From Mesoflavibacter profundi (GTDB taxonomy: Bacteria; Bacteroidota; Bacteroidia; Flavobacteriales; Flavobacteriaceae): a DNA stretch of 64,000 nt. The stretch spans positions 2,957,501 through 3,021,500 of the forward strand of contig NZ_CP061703.1 of assembly GCF_014764305.1 (NCBI RefSeq), written 5' to 3'. Of the stretch, positions 27,090 through 37,654 are shown in pieces (position 1 is the first letter of the stretch; the number at the start of each line of letters is the position of its first letter). Below the pieces are notes generated by a model. That model had not been told where the DNA came from and made no database searches. It worked only from the letters and a program-made list of their open reading frames with translations. The translations under genes and the position numbers were made by a program.

Positions 27090-28559
27090 ATGAAAAACAC
27101 TCAAAAAATTGGATTGGTTTTAGGACCTATCGTTTTTTTTATCTTACTATTATTTTTTAAACCAGAAGGTTTATCTACAGAAGGTCGCGCAGTACTTGCA
27201 TCTACCGTTTGGATTGCTATTTGGTGGATTACAGAAGCGATACCTATTGCGGTAACTGCCTTATTGCCAATTGCGCTTTTCCCATTGTCTGGCGGACTTA
27301 ATTTAAGTGATACCACTAGTGCTTTTGGGCATAAATTTGTGTTTTTATATTTAGGTGGATTTATTATTGCGATTGCTATTGAAAAATGGAATCTTCACAA
27401 ACGCATTGCTTTAAATATTATTAAAATAATTGGGTTTAATTTAAAACGAATTATCCTTGGGTTTATGCTAGCTACCGCGTTTTTATCTATGTGGATTAGT
27501 AATACTGCAACATCTGTGATGATGCTTCCAATTGGTGTAGCTATTATTTTACAACTAAAAGATAATCCAAATACGCCAGAAGACGAAAACTTAACCTTTG
27601 GGAAAGCCTTAATGTTAGCGATTGCTTACAGTGCTTCAATTGGTGGTATTGCTACATTAATTGGTACGCCGCCAAATTTAGTGTTGGCTGGAGTCGTTTC
27701 AGATATTTATAATTATGAAATCACCTTTTTACAATGGTTTATGTTTGGGTTTCCTATTTCAATTATATTATTATTTATCTGTTGGAAATACCTTACTGAA
27801 GTCGCTTTTACATTTGAAAAACGAGAATTTACAGACGGAAAAGCCGAAGTTAACCTTCAATTAAAAGCTTTAGGCAGCATTAGTTATGAAGAAAAATTGG
27901 TCGCTTTTATTTTTGGTTTAACCGCATTTTTCTGGATTACGCGTTCGTTTTTATTTAAAAACATTTTACCTGCGTTAGATGATACAATTATCGCTATTTC
28001 TTTTGCTATCGTGTTGTTTTTGTTACCGTCTAAAAAACAAGGAACAAAATTAATGAATTGGGATGATGCGGTGAAAATTCCTTGGGGAATTATTTTATTG
28101 TTTGGTGGCGGAATGGCTTTATCAAAAGGGTTTGAAACTACAGGCTTAGCCAAATGGATTGGCGAACAAATGACCACTTTTGCTGGCGTGACCACTATCA
28201 TTTTACTATTATTACTAATTGCTGCGGTTAATTTTTTAACCGAAATTACCTCCAATTTAGCAACTACAGCTATGCTGTTACCGGTGTTAGCGCCTATGGC
28301 AATTTCAGTAGATATTCATCCGTTTATTTTAATGGTTGGCGCTGCTGTTGCGGCATCTTGTGCTTTTATGTTACCAGTAGCTACGCCACCAAATGCAGTA
28401 GTTTTTGGTTCTGGTTATTTACGCATTCCAGATATGGTAAAAAAAGGATTTGTGATGAATTTAGTATCTATTATTTTACTAACGCTGTTTGTGTACTTTG
28501 TCCTTCCGTTACTTTGGAATATTACTATCGAAGGATTTCCGGACGCATTTAAACATTAA
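27090..28559 (+). CDS. SLC13/DASS family sodium-coupled anion transporter
   Basis: A 489-residue permease with about 11-12 membrane helices and the two inverted-repeat hairpin motifs of the divalent anion:sodium symporter family: SMWISNTATSVMMLPIG with ATLIGTPPNLVLAG in the first half, and LTEITSNLATTAMLLPV with MLPVATPPNAVVFGSG in the second. These SNT-type loops bind sodium and substrate, usually C4-dicarboxylates or citrate. The exact substrate is unknown. TACTTTCG at about 27062 could be a one-mismatch -7 box. Its stop codon overlaps that of the convergent gene in TTAA. Confidence 0.92.
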   Translation: MKNTQKIGLVLGPIVFFILLLFFKPEGLSTEGRAVLASTVWIAIWWITEAIPIAVTALLPIALFPLSGGLNLSDTTSAFGHKFVFLYLGGFIIAIAIEKWNLHKRIALNIIKIIGFNLKRIILGFMLATAFLSMWISNTATSVMMLPIGVAIILQLKDNPNTPEDENLTFGKALMLAIAYSASIGGIATLIGTPPNLVLAGVVSDIYNYEITFLQWFMFGFPISIILLFICWKYLTEVAFTFEKREFTDGKAEVNLQLKALGSISYEEKLVAFIFGLTAFFWITRSFLFKNILPALDDTIIAISFAIVLFLLPSKKQGTKLMNWDDAVKIPWGIILLFGGGMALSKGFETTGLAKWIGEQMTTFAGVTTIILLLLLIAAVNFLTEITSNLATTAMLLPVLAPMAISVDIHPFILMVGAAVAASCAFMLPVATPPNAVVFGSGYLRIPDMVKKGFVMNLVSIILLTLFVYFVLPLLWNITIEGFPDAFKH

Positions 28560-28879
28560 AAAATAGCACCAACTACTACATTAACAATAGTGTCTATAAT
28601 TTTGTTTTTTAGGTGTCCTAAACGTTGTTTTGTAATACCTGCTTGATATAACGCTTTAAGCACTAAAATATCTTTTTGGCTTTTTAATAACCATTCATAA
28701 TCCTTTACAGTTAGTTCTGTGTTGGCTAAAAGCTTGGTCCAACGTTCTAGTTTTTCTTTAGAAGCTTCTAAAAATGCTTCGACATCTTTTTTAGATTCGG
28801 TTTTATAGTCTGCGTAACTTTCACCTAATACTTTTAAAAGTTCGTCTTTAATTTGTTTTAATAGTTCTTCAAAATCCAT
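28556..28879 (-). CDS. Small helical hypothetical protein
   Basis: A 107-residue, strongly charged, mostly alpha-helical protein (FEELLKQIKDELLKVLGES, KDVEAFLEASKEKLERW) with a hydrophobic C terminus DTIVNVVVGAIF that could be a short membrane-inserting tail. No signal peptide. It starts 12 bases after the lipoprotein gene, so the two are probably coexpressed and may act together at the envelope. No family recognised. Stop codons overlap with the SLC13 gene (TTAA). Confidence 0.65.
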   Translation of the reverse strand: MDFEELLKQIKDELLKVLGESYADYKTESKKDVEAFLEASKEKLERWTKLLANTELTVKDYEWLLKSQKDILVLKALYQAGITKQRLGHLKNKIIDTIVNVVVGAIF

Positions 28880-28891
28880 CGGTTATGCATA

Positions 28892-29344
28892 TTAATTACC
28901 TAAAAAACTAAGCAAATTGGTTTTGTTTTCTTTGTTTTTATTGGCTTCGTATTTAATAATTAAATCAAAAGCTTCCATAATTTGTGCTTTGGCTTCGTTG
29001 GTAAATACTTGACTTAATTGCTGCTCGTCTTCCCAACGTTTTAAAAAACCTGCTAATAAGCTTTTATCTTGATCTGCCATTAATTTTAGCATCGCGTAAG
29101 TAATCTCGTTATTAGGTTTGTTTTTTTCGTATTCGACTAACTTTTTAAGATCTAAAATTAAGTCGTTAACTTCAGCTTCATGATGGGAAAAACTGTCTAT
29201 TGCTTTTTCTATTAAAGCTTCACTTTCTACTTTAACAGAAATGGTTTGTTGATAAGAATATTGGTCGTAAACCGCTGTTTTTAAGCTATTACAAGATACG
29301 ATTATCGATAAAAAACATATATAAAAAAACAACTTTAACTTCAT
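28892..29344 (-). CDS. Small helical lipoprotein of unknown function
   Basis: A lipoprotein of about 150 residues: signal peptide MKLKLFFYICFLSIIVSC with the lipobox cysteine followed by NSLK. The mature protein is almost entirely helical and acidic/lysine-rich (FSHHEAEVNDLILDLKKLVEYE, AKAQIMEAFDLIIKYEANK). The open frame can be extended three codons to a TTG, but the ATG at 29344 begins directly with the signal peptide. It is paired with a small helical gene downstream. No family recognised. Confidence 0.7.
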   Translation of the reverse strand: MKLKLFFYICFLSIIVSCNSLKTAVYDQYSYQQTISVKVESEALIEKAIDSFSHHEAEVNDLILDLKKLVEYEKNKPNNEITYAMLKLMADQDKSLLAGFLKRWEDEQQLSQVFTNEAKAQIMEAFDLIIKYEANKNKENKTNLLSFLGN

Positions 29345-29384
29345 AACAACCAATAAATTAAAGCCTAAAGTTAGATAATATTAT

Positions 29385-30356
29385 TTAACTAGAAAGTTTT
29401 TTTTCGAATAAAAATTCAATCATTCGTTTTTCGTTATAATAAATATTGTTTTTATGATGAAATCCAACATGACCGCCATATTTTGGTAGTTCTAAAAATA
29501 GATTTGGATTGTTTTTGGCTTCTTCTATTGGATAACATTCTTTAGATAAGAACGAATCGTTTAACGCATTAATCAATAACGTTGGTACTGAAATTTGGTT
29601 TAAAAACTGAAGACTACTGGATTGCTCATAATAATCTAAAGCATCTTTAAAACCGTGGGCTTTTGAGGTATAAGCATTGTCAAAATCTTGTAATGTCTTT
29701 ACCGACTTTATTATGGAATTTGAAATTTTTTCTGGATATAAAACTTGTTTTTCTTTTAGTTTTCGTTTTAAGTCTCTTAAAAATTTAATGGAATACAATC
29801 TATTATCTAAAGCCATCAATCGTTGCAAAGAGCCTTTTAAATACACTGGTACCGAAACAGCAACTGCTGCCTTAATTTGTTTTGGCACATCTTCGGTTTC
29901 ACCTAAATATTTTAAAATCACATTTCCGCCTAAACTAAATCCGTTTAAATAGATCGTATCGTAGTGATAATGCGCTGTAATGTGATTAATAACTTCAGCT
30001 AAATCGTCTGTTTTACCAGAGTGATACGACTGAAAACTATTGTTGACTTCGCCACTACAACCTCTAAAATTTACACAAACTGCATCCATATTATTTTGGT
30101 TAGCTATTTTAGCCGATCCAAGTACATAATGTCTATTACCGTTACCTTCTAAACCGTGTAAAACGATTAGTAACTGATTCGTTTTTTTAGTTGAAAAACT
30201 CCAATCTAAATCTAAAAAATCTTGATCTGGTAAAACAATACGTTCGCGTTTTTGGTTTACACCTTTTACCCTACGCCATAATCCAGAATAAATCGTAGCA
30301 ATATGACCATTACGGAATAATAGATTGGGTTTGTATGTTGTGTTTAGGATTGGCAT
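29385..30356 (-). CDS. YheT-type alpha/beta hydrolase
   Basis: A 323-residue alpha/beta hydrolase resembling E. coli YheT. The oxyanion-loop block LLIVLHGLEGNGNRHYVLG, the CVNFRGCSGEVN block and the nucleophile elbow YLNGFSLGGNVILKYLG are visible; the aspartate is likely in INALNDSFL and the histidine in GGHVGFH near the C terminus. Substrate unknown, probably an ester. Its ATG overlaps the last base of the adenine deaminase stop codon (TAATG), so the two are translationally coupled. Confidence 0.88.
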   Translation of the reverse strand: MPILNTTYKPNLLFRNGHIATIYSGLWRRVKGVNQKRERIVLPDQDFLDLDWSFSTKKTNQLLIVLHGLEGNGNRHYVLGSAKIANQNNMDAVCVNFRGCSGEVNNSFQSYHSGKTDDLAEVINHITAHYHYDTIYLNGFSLGGNVILKYLGETEDVPKQIKAAVAVSVPVYLKGSLQRLMALDNRLYSIKFLRDLKRKLKEKQVLYPEKISNSIIKSVKTLQDFDNAYTSKAHGFKDALDYYEQSSSLQFLNQISVPTLLINALNDSFLSKECYPIEEAKNNPNLFLELPKYGGHVGFHHKNNIYYNEKRMIEFLFEKKLSS

Positions 30357-31978
30357 TAGGCTTCTAAACTTGTAAACTCAAACTTACCACCATCAAACAA
30401 GCCTTTATCACTTAATTTTAAAGCTGGTATAACTAACAATGCCATAAACGACAACGTCATATAAGGCGCGTGTAAAGTGGCGCCTAAATCTTTTGCCATT
30501 TGGTCTAATTTGGCATAAGCTTTACCAATAGTTTCGGCATTTTGATCACTCATAATTCCTGCAACTGGTAATGGTACAACATCTTGTTTTGTCTTAGAGA
30601 CTGCACAAATTCCACCTTTATTTTCAATGATTAAGTTTACTGCTTTACAAATCGCTTCATCATCTACGCCAACAGCAATAATATTGTGAGAATCGTGACC
30701 AACAGAACTTGCGATTGCGCCTTCTTTTAATCCAAAATTTTTAATAAATGCTATTGCAGGTTTATCATTTTTATAACGATTAACAACCGTCATTTTTAAA
30801 ATATCTGTTTTGGTATTAGAAACTAAATTTCCGTTTTCTATTGTAGCTTCTGCTAAGATTTGGTTAGTCACTAACTCGCCATCTAAAGCTTCAATTACTC
30901 TTATATTTTTTGCTTGACTTTCAACTTGAAAATCGGATGTTTCTTTTTTTTCAGTGTTGAAATTATTAAGATTTTCAAAACTAATATGAGGCATTAAAGA
31001 TGTACCGTTATCAAAAACTAATTCGCCATTAATATAGGTTTGTAATGTTTTAAATGATTTTAAATCTTCAACTATAATAAAATCTGCAGCGTCACCTTCA
31101 TTTAATAATCCAACGTCTAAATTATAATGCTTTACAGGATTTATGCATGCTGCTTGTAAGACGTTAAAGACATCGTTACCTTTTGCGACTGCTCTGTCAC
31201 ATAATTTATTTATATGATGCAACAATAAATCATCTGGATGTTTATCGTCACTACAAAACATGATGTTTTGATAATACTCAGGAAGTAAATCTATAAGCGC
31301 TTCGAAGTTTTTCGCGGCGCTACCTTCACGAATAAGGACTTTCATTCCTTTTTGCAATTTTTCTAAGCCTTCTTCGTAGGTAAAACACTCGTGATCGGTT
31401 GTTATTCCTGCGCTAATATATTTGGTTAAATCGTCACCACGTAAACCTGGTGCATGACCATCAATAGGTTTGTTATAATGTTTTGCCCATTCTATCTTTT
31501 TTAAAACTTCAGAATCATCAAATAAAACGCCAGGATAATTCATCATTTCGGCTAAATATTTAATGTCTGGATTTGCCATTAAGTTTTTTATATCATCAGA
31601 ATTTATAACAGCTCCAGCCGATTCAAAAGTGGTTGCAGGTACACAACTTGGTGCTCCAAAATTGAATTTAAATGGTGTTTGCTTACCATTTTCAATCATA
31701 AACTCGACACCTTTTACGCCTAATACATTGGCGATTTCATGCGGATCACTAACAGTTGCAACCGTACCGTGTTTTACGGCTATTTTGGCAAACTCGCTTG
31801 GTACTAACATGGAGCTTTCTATATGAATATGTGCATCTACAAAACCAGGTAAAATGTAGTGTTTTACATCATGTTCTTCTTTTTTAACAGCTTTAATCTT
31901 ACCGTTTTCTACTAAAATACTTCCGCTAAAAATTGTTCTATTTTGTATGTCTACTATTTGACCTTGGATTGTTTTCAT
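30356..31978 (-). CDS. ade: Adenine deaminase (Ade type)
   Basis: A 540-residue amidohydrolase that deaminates adenine to hypoxanthine for purine salvage. The metal-binding [15 protein letters not shown], the [15 protein letters not shown] motif, [10 protein letters not shown] and [10 protein letters not shown] are characteristic of the bacterial Ade family rather than of adenosine-deaminase-like adenine deaminases. Full length for the family. An exact -7 box lies 18 bases upstream of the ATG. A YheT-like hydrolase gene is coupled to its 3' end. Confidence 0.95.
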   Translation of the reverse strand: MKTIQGQIVDIQNRTIFSGSILVENGKIKAVKKEEHDVKHYILPGFVDAHIHIESSMLVPSEFAKIAVKHGTVATVSDPHEIANVLGVKGVEFMIENGKQTPFKFNFGAPSCVPATTFESAGAVINSDDIKNLMANPDIKYLAEMMNYPGVLFDDSEVLKKIEWAKHYNKPIDGHAPGLRGDDLTKYISAGITTDHECFTYEEGLEKLQKGMKVLIREGSAAKNFEALIDLLPEYYQNIMFCSDDKHPDDLLLHHINKLCDRAVAKGNDVFNVLQAACINPVKHYNLDVGLLNEGDAADFIIVEDLKSFKTLQTYINGELVFDNGTSLMPHISFENLNNFNTEKKETSDFQVESQAKNIRVIEALDGELVTNQILAEATIENGNLVSNTKTDILKMTVVNRYKNDKPAIAFIKNFGLKEGAIASSVGHDSHNIIAVGVDDEAICKAVNLIIENKGGICAVSKTKQDVVPLPVAGIMSDQNAETIGKAYAKLDQMAKDLGATLHAPYMTLSFMALLVIPALKLSDKGLFDGGKFEFTSLEA

Positions 31979-31996
31979 TCTTATTTATTTATGTCA

Positions 31997-32004
31997 CAAA
32001 ATTA
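31997..32004 (-). promoter_or_regulatory. Predicted -7 promoter box of ade
   Basis: Reads TAATTTTG on the minus strand, an exact TAnnTTTG match placed 18 bases before the ade ATG and directly after the dsbD terminator. Confidence 0.55.
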
Positions 32005-32008
32005 AACT

Positions 32009-32034
32009 AAAAAAAATCCTGCATTTGCAGGATT
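32009..32034 (-). terminator. Rho-independent terminator of the pabB-tilS-dsbD run
   Basis: A perfect 8-base stem AATCCTGC/GCAGGATT with a 4-base loop, followed on the minus strand by a T run. It lies about 6 bases after the dsbD stop codon. Confidence 0.85.
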
Positions 32035-32040
32035 AGTTTT

Positions 32041-34014
32041 TTATTTCTTGAAGTTTTCAACGCCTTTTTGGAGCCATTCAAAATACTCGTCTGCGTTTGG
32101 TGTGTAGGCAGTTGTGTGATTTAACAATTCCATATTATGATTTAACAACACATAAAATGGTTGTGAGTTATTTTGAAAGTTTAGCGTTTGTAAGGTCGCC
32201 CATTTATCGCCTATTGTTCTAATATTTTTTAAATTTCCGTTAGGTTTTACGTATTTAAATTGCTCTTCTTTTGGCAGTTCTTTACGATCATCTACGTATA
32301 ATGAAATAATGATATACTCTTCTTTAAGTATTTTATAGATTTTACTCTGACTCCATACTTGTTCTTCCATTTTACGACAATTTACACAAGCCCAACCTGT
32401 AAAGTCTAACATAATTGGTTTGTTAGCTTCTTTGGCTGCAGCAATACCCTCGTCTAAATCTTTATAACAATCTAAACCTAAAGGACATTCAGATTCGCGC
32501 TCATAAATACTATAAGACATTGGTGGCGGAAAACCACTTAACGCTGTTAAGTCCCATGTTGGATTTTTTAGTATTCCTGGTGCTATATAAATAACAAAAG
32601 AGATTACTAAAACAGCTGTACTAATTCTTAAAAAACTTAGTTTTTTTAATGGACTATCATGCGGAAATTTGATTTTTCCTATTAAATAAAGGAACAACCC
32701 AATACCTAAAATTACCCATATTGCTAAGAAAATTTCACGTTTTAAAAGTCCCCAATGCGATACTAAATCTGCATTTGATAAAAATTTAAACGCCATAGCT
32801 AGTTCTAAAAATCCTAAAACTACTTTAACGCTATTTAGCCAACCACCAGATTTTGGTAAAGCGTTTAACCATTTTGGGAACATTGCAAACAAGGTAAACG
32901 GTAATGCTAATGCTAAACCAAAACCAGACATACCAGCTGTTAATTGCATTGCGCCACCATCACTTGTTAATGATCCTGCTAATAATGAACCTAAAATTGG
33001 TCCCGTACAAGAAAACGAAACAATTGCTAAGGTTAACGCCATAAAAAATATACCAATAAAACCACCTATGCTTGATGATTTTTCGTCCATTTTATTTCCC
33101 CAAGACGCTGGTAATGTGATTTCGTAAAAACCAAAAAATGAAAACGCAAAAAAGCCTAAGATTAAAAAGAAGATAATATTAAGCCATACATTGGTTGAAA
33201 TAGTATTTAAAATTTCTGGATCTAAGGAGTCTAAAAAGTGAAATGGTAAACTTAAAAGCACATAAATTAAAAGGATGAAAAACCCGTATAATATTGCATT
33301 TGCAATACCTTTTTGACTGTTTTCTGCACTTTTTGTGAAGAATGAAACCGTTAAGGGAATCATCGGAAACACACAAGGTGTTAATAATGCTATTAAACCA
33401 CCAATAAAACCAAGAATGAAAATACCAAAGTTGGTTTTTTCTTTAACTTCTTCTTGTTTGTAATTGTTCCAACCTGTAATATTTAAATCTAATTGTCTTG
33501 ATTTATCTAAATTTTCAGCATCTAGATTTGGTGTGTCAAAAGTCTCTTGACTTACTTTTCCTTCTTGTAAGTTAAATGTAACGATTTCACTTTCAAAAAT
33601 ACATCTGGCATCATCACATGCTTGAAAGCTAATTTCGGCTTCAATTTGTGATATATTTGAATCTTTTAATTCTATCTTTTGAGTAAATGTTGCTGCGTTA
33701 TCAAAATAAGTCAAATCCATTTGAAATACTTTATCAAACTTAGTAATACTCTCGCTTTCTGTAGCTTTACCAACTAATTTAAAGTCTTTTTTTAAAGCAT
33801 CTTCGTTATAGATAAACTCTGTAGGAATTGCGCCGCCTTCTGGTAAAGTTTGAGAATATAAATGCCAATGATCTTCTATATCTGCTTTGTAAATCAGATT
33901 ATATTCTGTATCACTAATTTTTTCGACTTCTGCAGACCATTTTACAGGTTCTATTTGAGAAAAAACAGTTTGAATTGAAAACAGTACAATTAAAAAAGCT
34001 AATAAATGCTTCAT
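32041..34014 (-). CDS. dsbD: Thiol:disulfide interchange protein DsbD-like
   Basis: A 657-residue membrane reductase that passes electrons from cytoplasmic thioredoxin to the periplasm. Order: signal peptide (FLIVLFSIQTVFSQ), N-terminal periplasmic domain about 20-180 with the cysteine pair in FQACDDARCIFES, about eight membrane helices at 195-500 with the redox cysteines in LTPCVFPMIP and SFSCTGPILGS, and a C-terminal thioredoxin domain with GWACVNCRKMEEQ near 540. All three cysteine pairs are present, so it should be a complete relay. It starts within the tilS stop codon (ATGA overlap). Confidence 0.92.
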   Translation of the reverse strand: MKHLLAFLIVLFSIQTVFSQIEPVKWSAEVEKISDTEYNLIYKADIEDHWHLYSQTLPEGGAIPTEFIYNEDALKKDFKLVGKATESESITKFDKVFQMDLTYFDNAATFTQKIELKDSNISQIEAEISFQACDDARCIFESEIVTFNLQEGKVSQETFDTPNLDAENLDKSRQLDLNITGWNNYKQEEVKEKTNFGIFILGFIGGLIALLTPCVFPMIPLTVSFFTKSAENSQKGIANAILYGFFILLIYVLLSLPFHFLDSLDPEILNTISTNVWLNIIFFLILGFFAFSFFGFYEITLPASWGNKMDEKSSSIGGFIGIFFMALTLAIVSFSCTGPILGSLLAGSLTSDGGAMQLTAGMSGFGLALALPFTLFAMFPKWLNALPKSGGWLNSVKVVLGFLELAMAFKFLSNADLVSHWGLLKREIFLAIWVILGIGLFLYLIGKIKFPHDSPLKKLSFLRISTAVLVISFVIYIAPGILKNPTWDLTALSGFPPPMSYSIYERESECPLGLDCYKDLDEGIAAAKEANKPIMLDFTGWACVNCRKMEEQVWSQSKIYKILKEEYIIISLYVDDRKELPKEEQFKYVKPNGNLKNIRTIGDKWATLQTLNFQNNSQPFYVLLNHNMELLNHTTAYTPNADEYFEWLQKGVENFKK

Positions 34015-35327
34015 TTTTGATATTTAATTTTTAAAATGTCTTGGGTTTGTTTAGTTAGTTTAAACCTATTATCTGCTCTGTGATTTATCACCCAAACCAC
34101 TTGGTGATCACTACACAATAGCAAGGTTTTTTGTTTGTCTAGCAAAGATAATTTTTCGTCTTTAAAAAACTTGCTAAGTTTCTTTTTTCCTTGCATTCCT
34201 AATGGGTAAAAATAGTCGCCTTTTTCCCAATGTCTTACAGTTAAAGGATACTTTAACGTTTTTTTATCAATATAAATGGTGGATTTATCTGTTTTGCCTA
34301 TTTCTTCTACAGACTCTATACATAAAATTCCGTTTGGTAATTTTATTTCGTTTTGATCTTCAAGAATGGTAACTGTTTCATTGTTTTCTTCTGAAGAAAT
34401 TTCACTTAAAATCAAACAATCTCTATCTTTTAATAGCTGATGCGTTTTAGAAAACACCAACTTTCCGCTTTGCGCTGTTAGTAAATTTTCGATGTCTTTC
34501 CATTGTGAGAAACCGTAATCTTTAAAGATTTCAAATAGATAAGCTTTTGGATTATTTAATGCTTCAAATTCTGAAATTTTATATGAAATTTGGCTGTCAT
34601 CAATAGTTACAATCGCTTTATTTAAAAAGGAATCTACAGCATCTTCAACGATAGCTGAACTATCATTTAAATGCGCCAATGTATTTTGAAAGTTTGCTAA
34701 AACATCTGGATTTATGTCTTTTAAAACAGGGATCACATCATGACGCAACTTATTGCGTAAGTATTTTGTAGAGGCATTACTGCTATCTTCTCTCCATTTT
34801 AAATGGTTTGTTTTTGCATAATCTTCAATGTCTTCTCTTGAAAATGATAACAACGGTCTAACGATAGTTTCATTAACTTCAGGTATGCCTTTTAAGCCTT
34901 CTAAACCTGTACCACGTGATAAGTTGATTAAAAACGTTTCTAAATTATCATCTGCGTGATGCGCTGTTAAAATGTAATCGAATTCTAATTGTTCTGATAG
35001 TTCAAAAAACCAATCGTAACGGAGTTGTCTTGCAGCTAATTGTATGGATAGTTTTTCGTTTTTTGCAAAACTTTCGGTGTCAAAATTTTGGATAAATACT
35101 TCAACATCTAAGTCTTCTGCAAGCTCTAAAACAAAACTCTCGTCAGCGTCACTTTCATTTCCTCTTAAATTGAAATTACAATGCGCCAAAGTAAAATCCA
35201 GCTTTGCCTCTTTACACAAATGCGCTAAAACCACCGAATCTACGCCGCCAGAAATAGCAATTAGCAGCTTACTTTCTTTTAAAAAAGGAAGGTTTTGGAT
35301 AATGTGATTTATAAACGCTTTCTGCAT
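34011..35327 (-). CDS. tilS: tRNA(Ile)-lysidine synthetase
   Basis: Modifies C34 of the AUA-reading isoleucine tRNA to lysidine, an essential step. The 438-residue protein has the PP-loop motif LLIAISGGVDSVVLAHL, TAHHADDNLETFLINLSRG and RPLLSFSREDIEDYA in the N-terminal catalytic domain, and a C-terminal TilS_C domain from about 355 (TVRHWEKGDYFYPLGMQGKK, DHQVVWVINHRADNRF). It lies 23 bases after pabB and overlaps dsbD by 4 bases, so the three appear to be an operon. Confidence 0.95.
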   Translation of the reverse strand: MQKAFINHIIQNLPFLKESKLLIAISGGVDSVVLAHLCKEAKLDFTLAHCNFNLRGNESDADESFVLELAEDLDVEVFIQNFDTESFAKNEKLSIQLAARQLRYDWFFELSEQLEFDYILTAHHADDNLETFLINLSRGTGLEGLKGIPEVNETIVRPLLSFSREDIEDYAKTNHLKWREDSSNASTKYLRNKLRHDVIPVLKDINPDVLANFQNTLAHLNDSSAIVEDAVDSFLNKAIVTIDDSQISYKISEFEALNNPKAYLFEIFKDYGFSQWKDIENLLTAQSGKLVFSKTHQLLKDRDCLILSEISSEENNETVTILEDQNEIKLPNGILCIESVEEIGKTDKSTIYIDKKTLKYPLTVRHWEKGDYFYPLGMQGKKKLSKFFKDEKLSLLDKQKTLLLCSDHQVVWVINHRADNRFKLTKQTQDILKIKYQK

Positions 35328-35350
35328 ACTGTAAAAGTAATATTAAAATA

Positions 35351-36646
35351 TTATTGATCCTCCAAAACCGTTCGCATAGCTTTGGCTTTAATCAAGCATT
35401 CTTCATACTCTTGTGTTGGGTCACTTTTTGCTGTTATTGCGCCACCAACTGAGTAGCTTACGTACTTTTTAGATTGATTATATAAAATGCTCCTAATCAC
35501 TACATTAAAATCGAAATCACCTTCTGGCGAAAAATAACCAACAGCACCAGAATATAATCCGCGTTTAGTAGCTTCTAAATCTTCGATAATTTTCATTGCC
35601 GAAATTTTTGGAGCGCCAGTCATACTTCCCATCGGGAAAGTGGTTTTAATCACATCTACAGGATGTACCTCTTCCCTAACCTGAGATGTTACTGTAGATA
35701 TCATTTGATGGACTTGCTCAAACGTATACACTTTACACAATTCTTCTACTTTTACGCTTCCTTTTTTAGCAGTTAAAGACAGATCGTTACGCACCAAATC
35801 TACAATCATAATATTCTCACTACGCTCTTTTGGATTGGCAACCAAATCGTGTTTAAGCAAACTATCGATCATAAAATCTTCGTCACGTTTTGCGGTTCCT
35901 TTTATGGGTTGAGAAATTATAGTTGCTCCTTCTTTTTTTAAGTAACGTTCTGGTGAAGCACTTAATAAATACTTGTCATTTTGCTTTAAAAAGGTGGCAA
36001 ATGGTGGCGTAGAAATAGTGTTTAACTTATTATAAATCTCTAACGGATTTATCGTTGTATTTTCGGCATAAAATTCTTGACAAAAATTAGCTTCATAAAT
36101 ATCACCACGATGTATGTGAGCTAGCATTTTTTCTAGCTTTTCAAAATATTCATCTTTATGAATACGTAGATGAATTTTAATTGGTGATTTAGATGAAGGG
36201 TTTTTTAGAATTTCAAAATTTGAAATAGTTTCAAAATCAGCATCCATTTCATCATCAACCATTTTTAAGTAGTGTAATTCAACCGAATTTCTTTTTAAAA
36301 AGAATAGTTTTTTAGGTTGAAAAAAATATAAATCTGGAAAACGTAATCCGTCAAAATTTTCTGATTTTAATGGCTCAACATCATTTTTTAAATCGTAAGA
36401 TAAATAACCAAAAATCCAATCGTTAGTCGTGGTTTGGTAATCTTTTAGTTTATCAAAAGCTTGATGAAAATCGGTTTGTAAACTAGTAAATGTATCTACC
36501 GCCAAAACCGCATCGTAATTAGAATACTGCTGTTTATAATTATTACTGTCCAGCCAAATAATATCTTCAAATTGGTTGCTCCAGTTTAACAAATGTTGTT
36601 TAAACTGTTGGACATTAGCAACTTTATATGTTTTATGTGTTCTCAA
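35351..36646 (-). CDS. pabB: Aminodeoxychorismate synthase component I
   Basis: Makes 4-amino-4-deoxychorismate from chorismate and ammonia for folate synthesis. The 431-residue protein ends in a chorismate-binding domain with [11 protein letters not shown] (the lysine in PIKGT marks PabB, where TrpE normally has alanine), [28 protein letters not shown] and [18 protein letters not shown]. The N-terminal ~150 residues are the usual lid region. No glutaminase subunit or pabC is adjacent. First gene of a run with tilS and dsbD. Confidence 0.93.
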   Translation of the reverse strand: MRTHKTYKVANVQQFKQHLLNWSNQFEDIIWLDSNNYKQQYSNYDAVLAVDTFTSLQTDFHQAFDKLKDYQTTTNDWIFGYLSYDLKNDVEPLKSENFDGLRFPDLYFFQPKKLFFLKRNSVELHYLKMVDDEMDADFETISNFEILKNPSSKSPIKIHLRIHKDEYFEKLEKMLAHIHRGDIYEANFCQEFYAENTTINPLEIYNKLNTISTPPFATFLKQNDKYLLSASPERYLKKEGATIISQPIKGTAKRDEDFMIDSLLKHDLVANPKERSENIMIVDLVRNDLSLTAKKGSVKVEELCKVYTFEQVHQMISTVTSQVREEVHPVDVIKTTFPMGSMTGAPKISAMKIIEDLEATKRGLYSGAVGYFSPEGDFDFNVVIRSILYNQSKKYVSYSVGGAITAKSDPTQEYEECLIKAKAMRTVLEDQ

Positions 36647-36723
36647 ATAAAAAAATTGAAGTGTAAAGTTAAGCAGATTTAAGAAAAAAACGATTAATTT
36701 GACAGTAGTTTAAAACCAATATT

Positions 36724-37614
36724 ATGTTTCAATTATCAAACGACTTATTAAACATTAAAGTGAAAGCTGAAGGTGCTGAGCTTTGTGAGATTTCTTCAGT
36801 TAAAAATAACCGACAATTCATGTGGAATGCAGATCCAAAAGTTTGGGCTAGTTTCGCACCAAATTTATTTCCAATTATTGGATCTATGAAAGATGATAGT
36901 TATGTGTTTAACGGAAAAACCTATCATATGCCAAAGCATGGTTTTGTTAGACATAGTGATGAGATTAAACTAATAGAACAAACCAAAAACAGCTTAACGT
37001 TTAGCTTGAAACAAAACAAACAGATAAGCGAATGGTTTCCGTTTGATTTTGAATTTTTGTTGAAATACACACTTATAGAAAACACATTAACCTTAACGCA
37101 TACCGTTAGAAATCTGGGCGATTCTGATATGTATTTTTCAATTGGTGGTCATCCTGCGTTTAAATGTCCTTTGTATGATGAAGAAAGTTACACTGATTAT
37201 CATTTAGAATTTGAAAATCCTGAAACTGCAAAAAGTTACTTACTAAATATGGATAACGGTCTTGTTACAGACCAAACAAAACCAGTTTTTGATATTAAAA
37301 ACACCATTAATTTAAAACCAGATTTATTTAATGAAGATGCTTTAATTTTTAAAGATTTAAGCTCTAGAAAAGCAGCTTTAGTAAGTAAAAAATACGGAGA
37401 AATTTTAAATGTTAGCTTTCCTGATTTTAAATATTTAGGGATTTGGGCAAAACCAAACGCGCCTTACGTATGTATAGAACCTTGGTTAGGCATTGCAGAT
37501 CACGAAAACACCAACCAAGACATTACTAAAAAAGAAGGTATTATAAAATTAGCAGCAAATAAAACATTTACAGCAAGCTACAGCATACAAATACATAACC
37601 AGCATTTGGAATAA
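36724..37614 (+). CDS. Aldose 1-epimerase-like protein
   Basis: A 296-residue galactose-mutarotase-superfamily protein of the LacX-like/YeaD-like group. The catalytic histidine is probably in SIGGHPAFKCPL near residue 145 and the glutamate in YVCIEPWLGIADHEN near 258. It is shorter than canonical GalM and lacks neighbouring sugar genes, so it may act on sugar phosphates or another hexose. The gene is divergent from pabB; the helicase gene follows with its promoter inside the 3' end of this gene. Confidence 0.87.
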   Translation: MFQLSNDLLNIKVKAEGAELCEISSVKNNRQFMWNADPKVWASFAPNLFPIIGSMKDDSYVFNGKTYHMPKHGFVRHSDEIKLIEQTKNSLTFSLKQNKQISEWFPFDFEFLLKYTLIENTLTLTHTVRNLGDSDMYFSIGGHPAFKCPLYDEESYTDYHLEFENPETAKSYLLNMDNGLVTDQTKPVFDIKNTINLKPDLFNEDALIFKDLSSRKAALVSKKYGEILNVSFPDFKYLGIWAKPNAPYVCIEPWLGIADHENTNQDITKKEGIIKLAANKTFTASYSIQIHNQHLE

Positions 37615-37629
37615 ACAAAATATAAGTAG

Positions 37630-37637
37630 TAGTTTTG
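37630..37637 (+). promoter_or_regulatory. Predicted -7 promoter box of the DEAD-box helicase gene
   Basis: TAGTTTTG matches TAnnTTTG, with a TTG at 37606-37608 (21-base spacer, within the flavobacterial range). The GTG start lies 17 bases downstream. Confidence 0.55.
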
Positions 37638-37654
37638 TAGCCTAAATTATAGCT

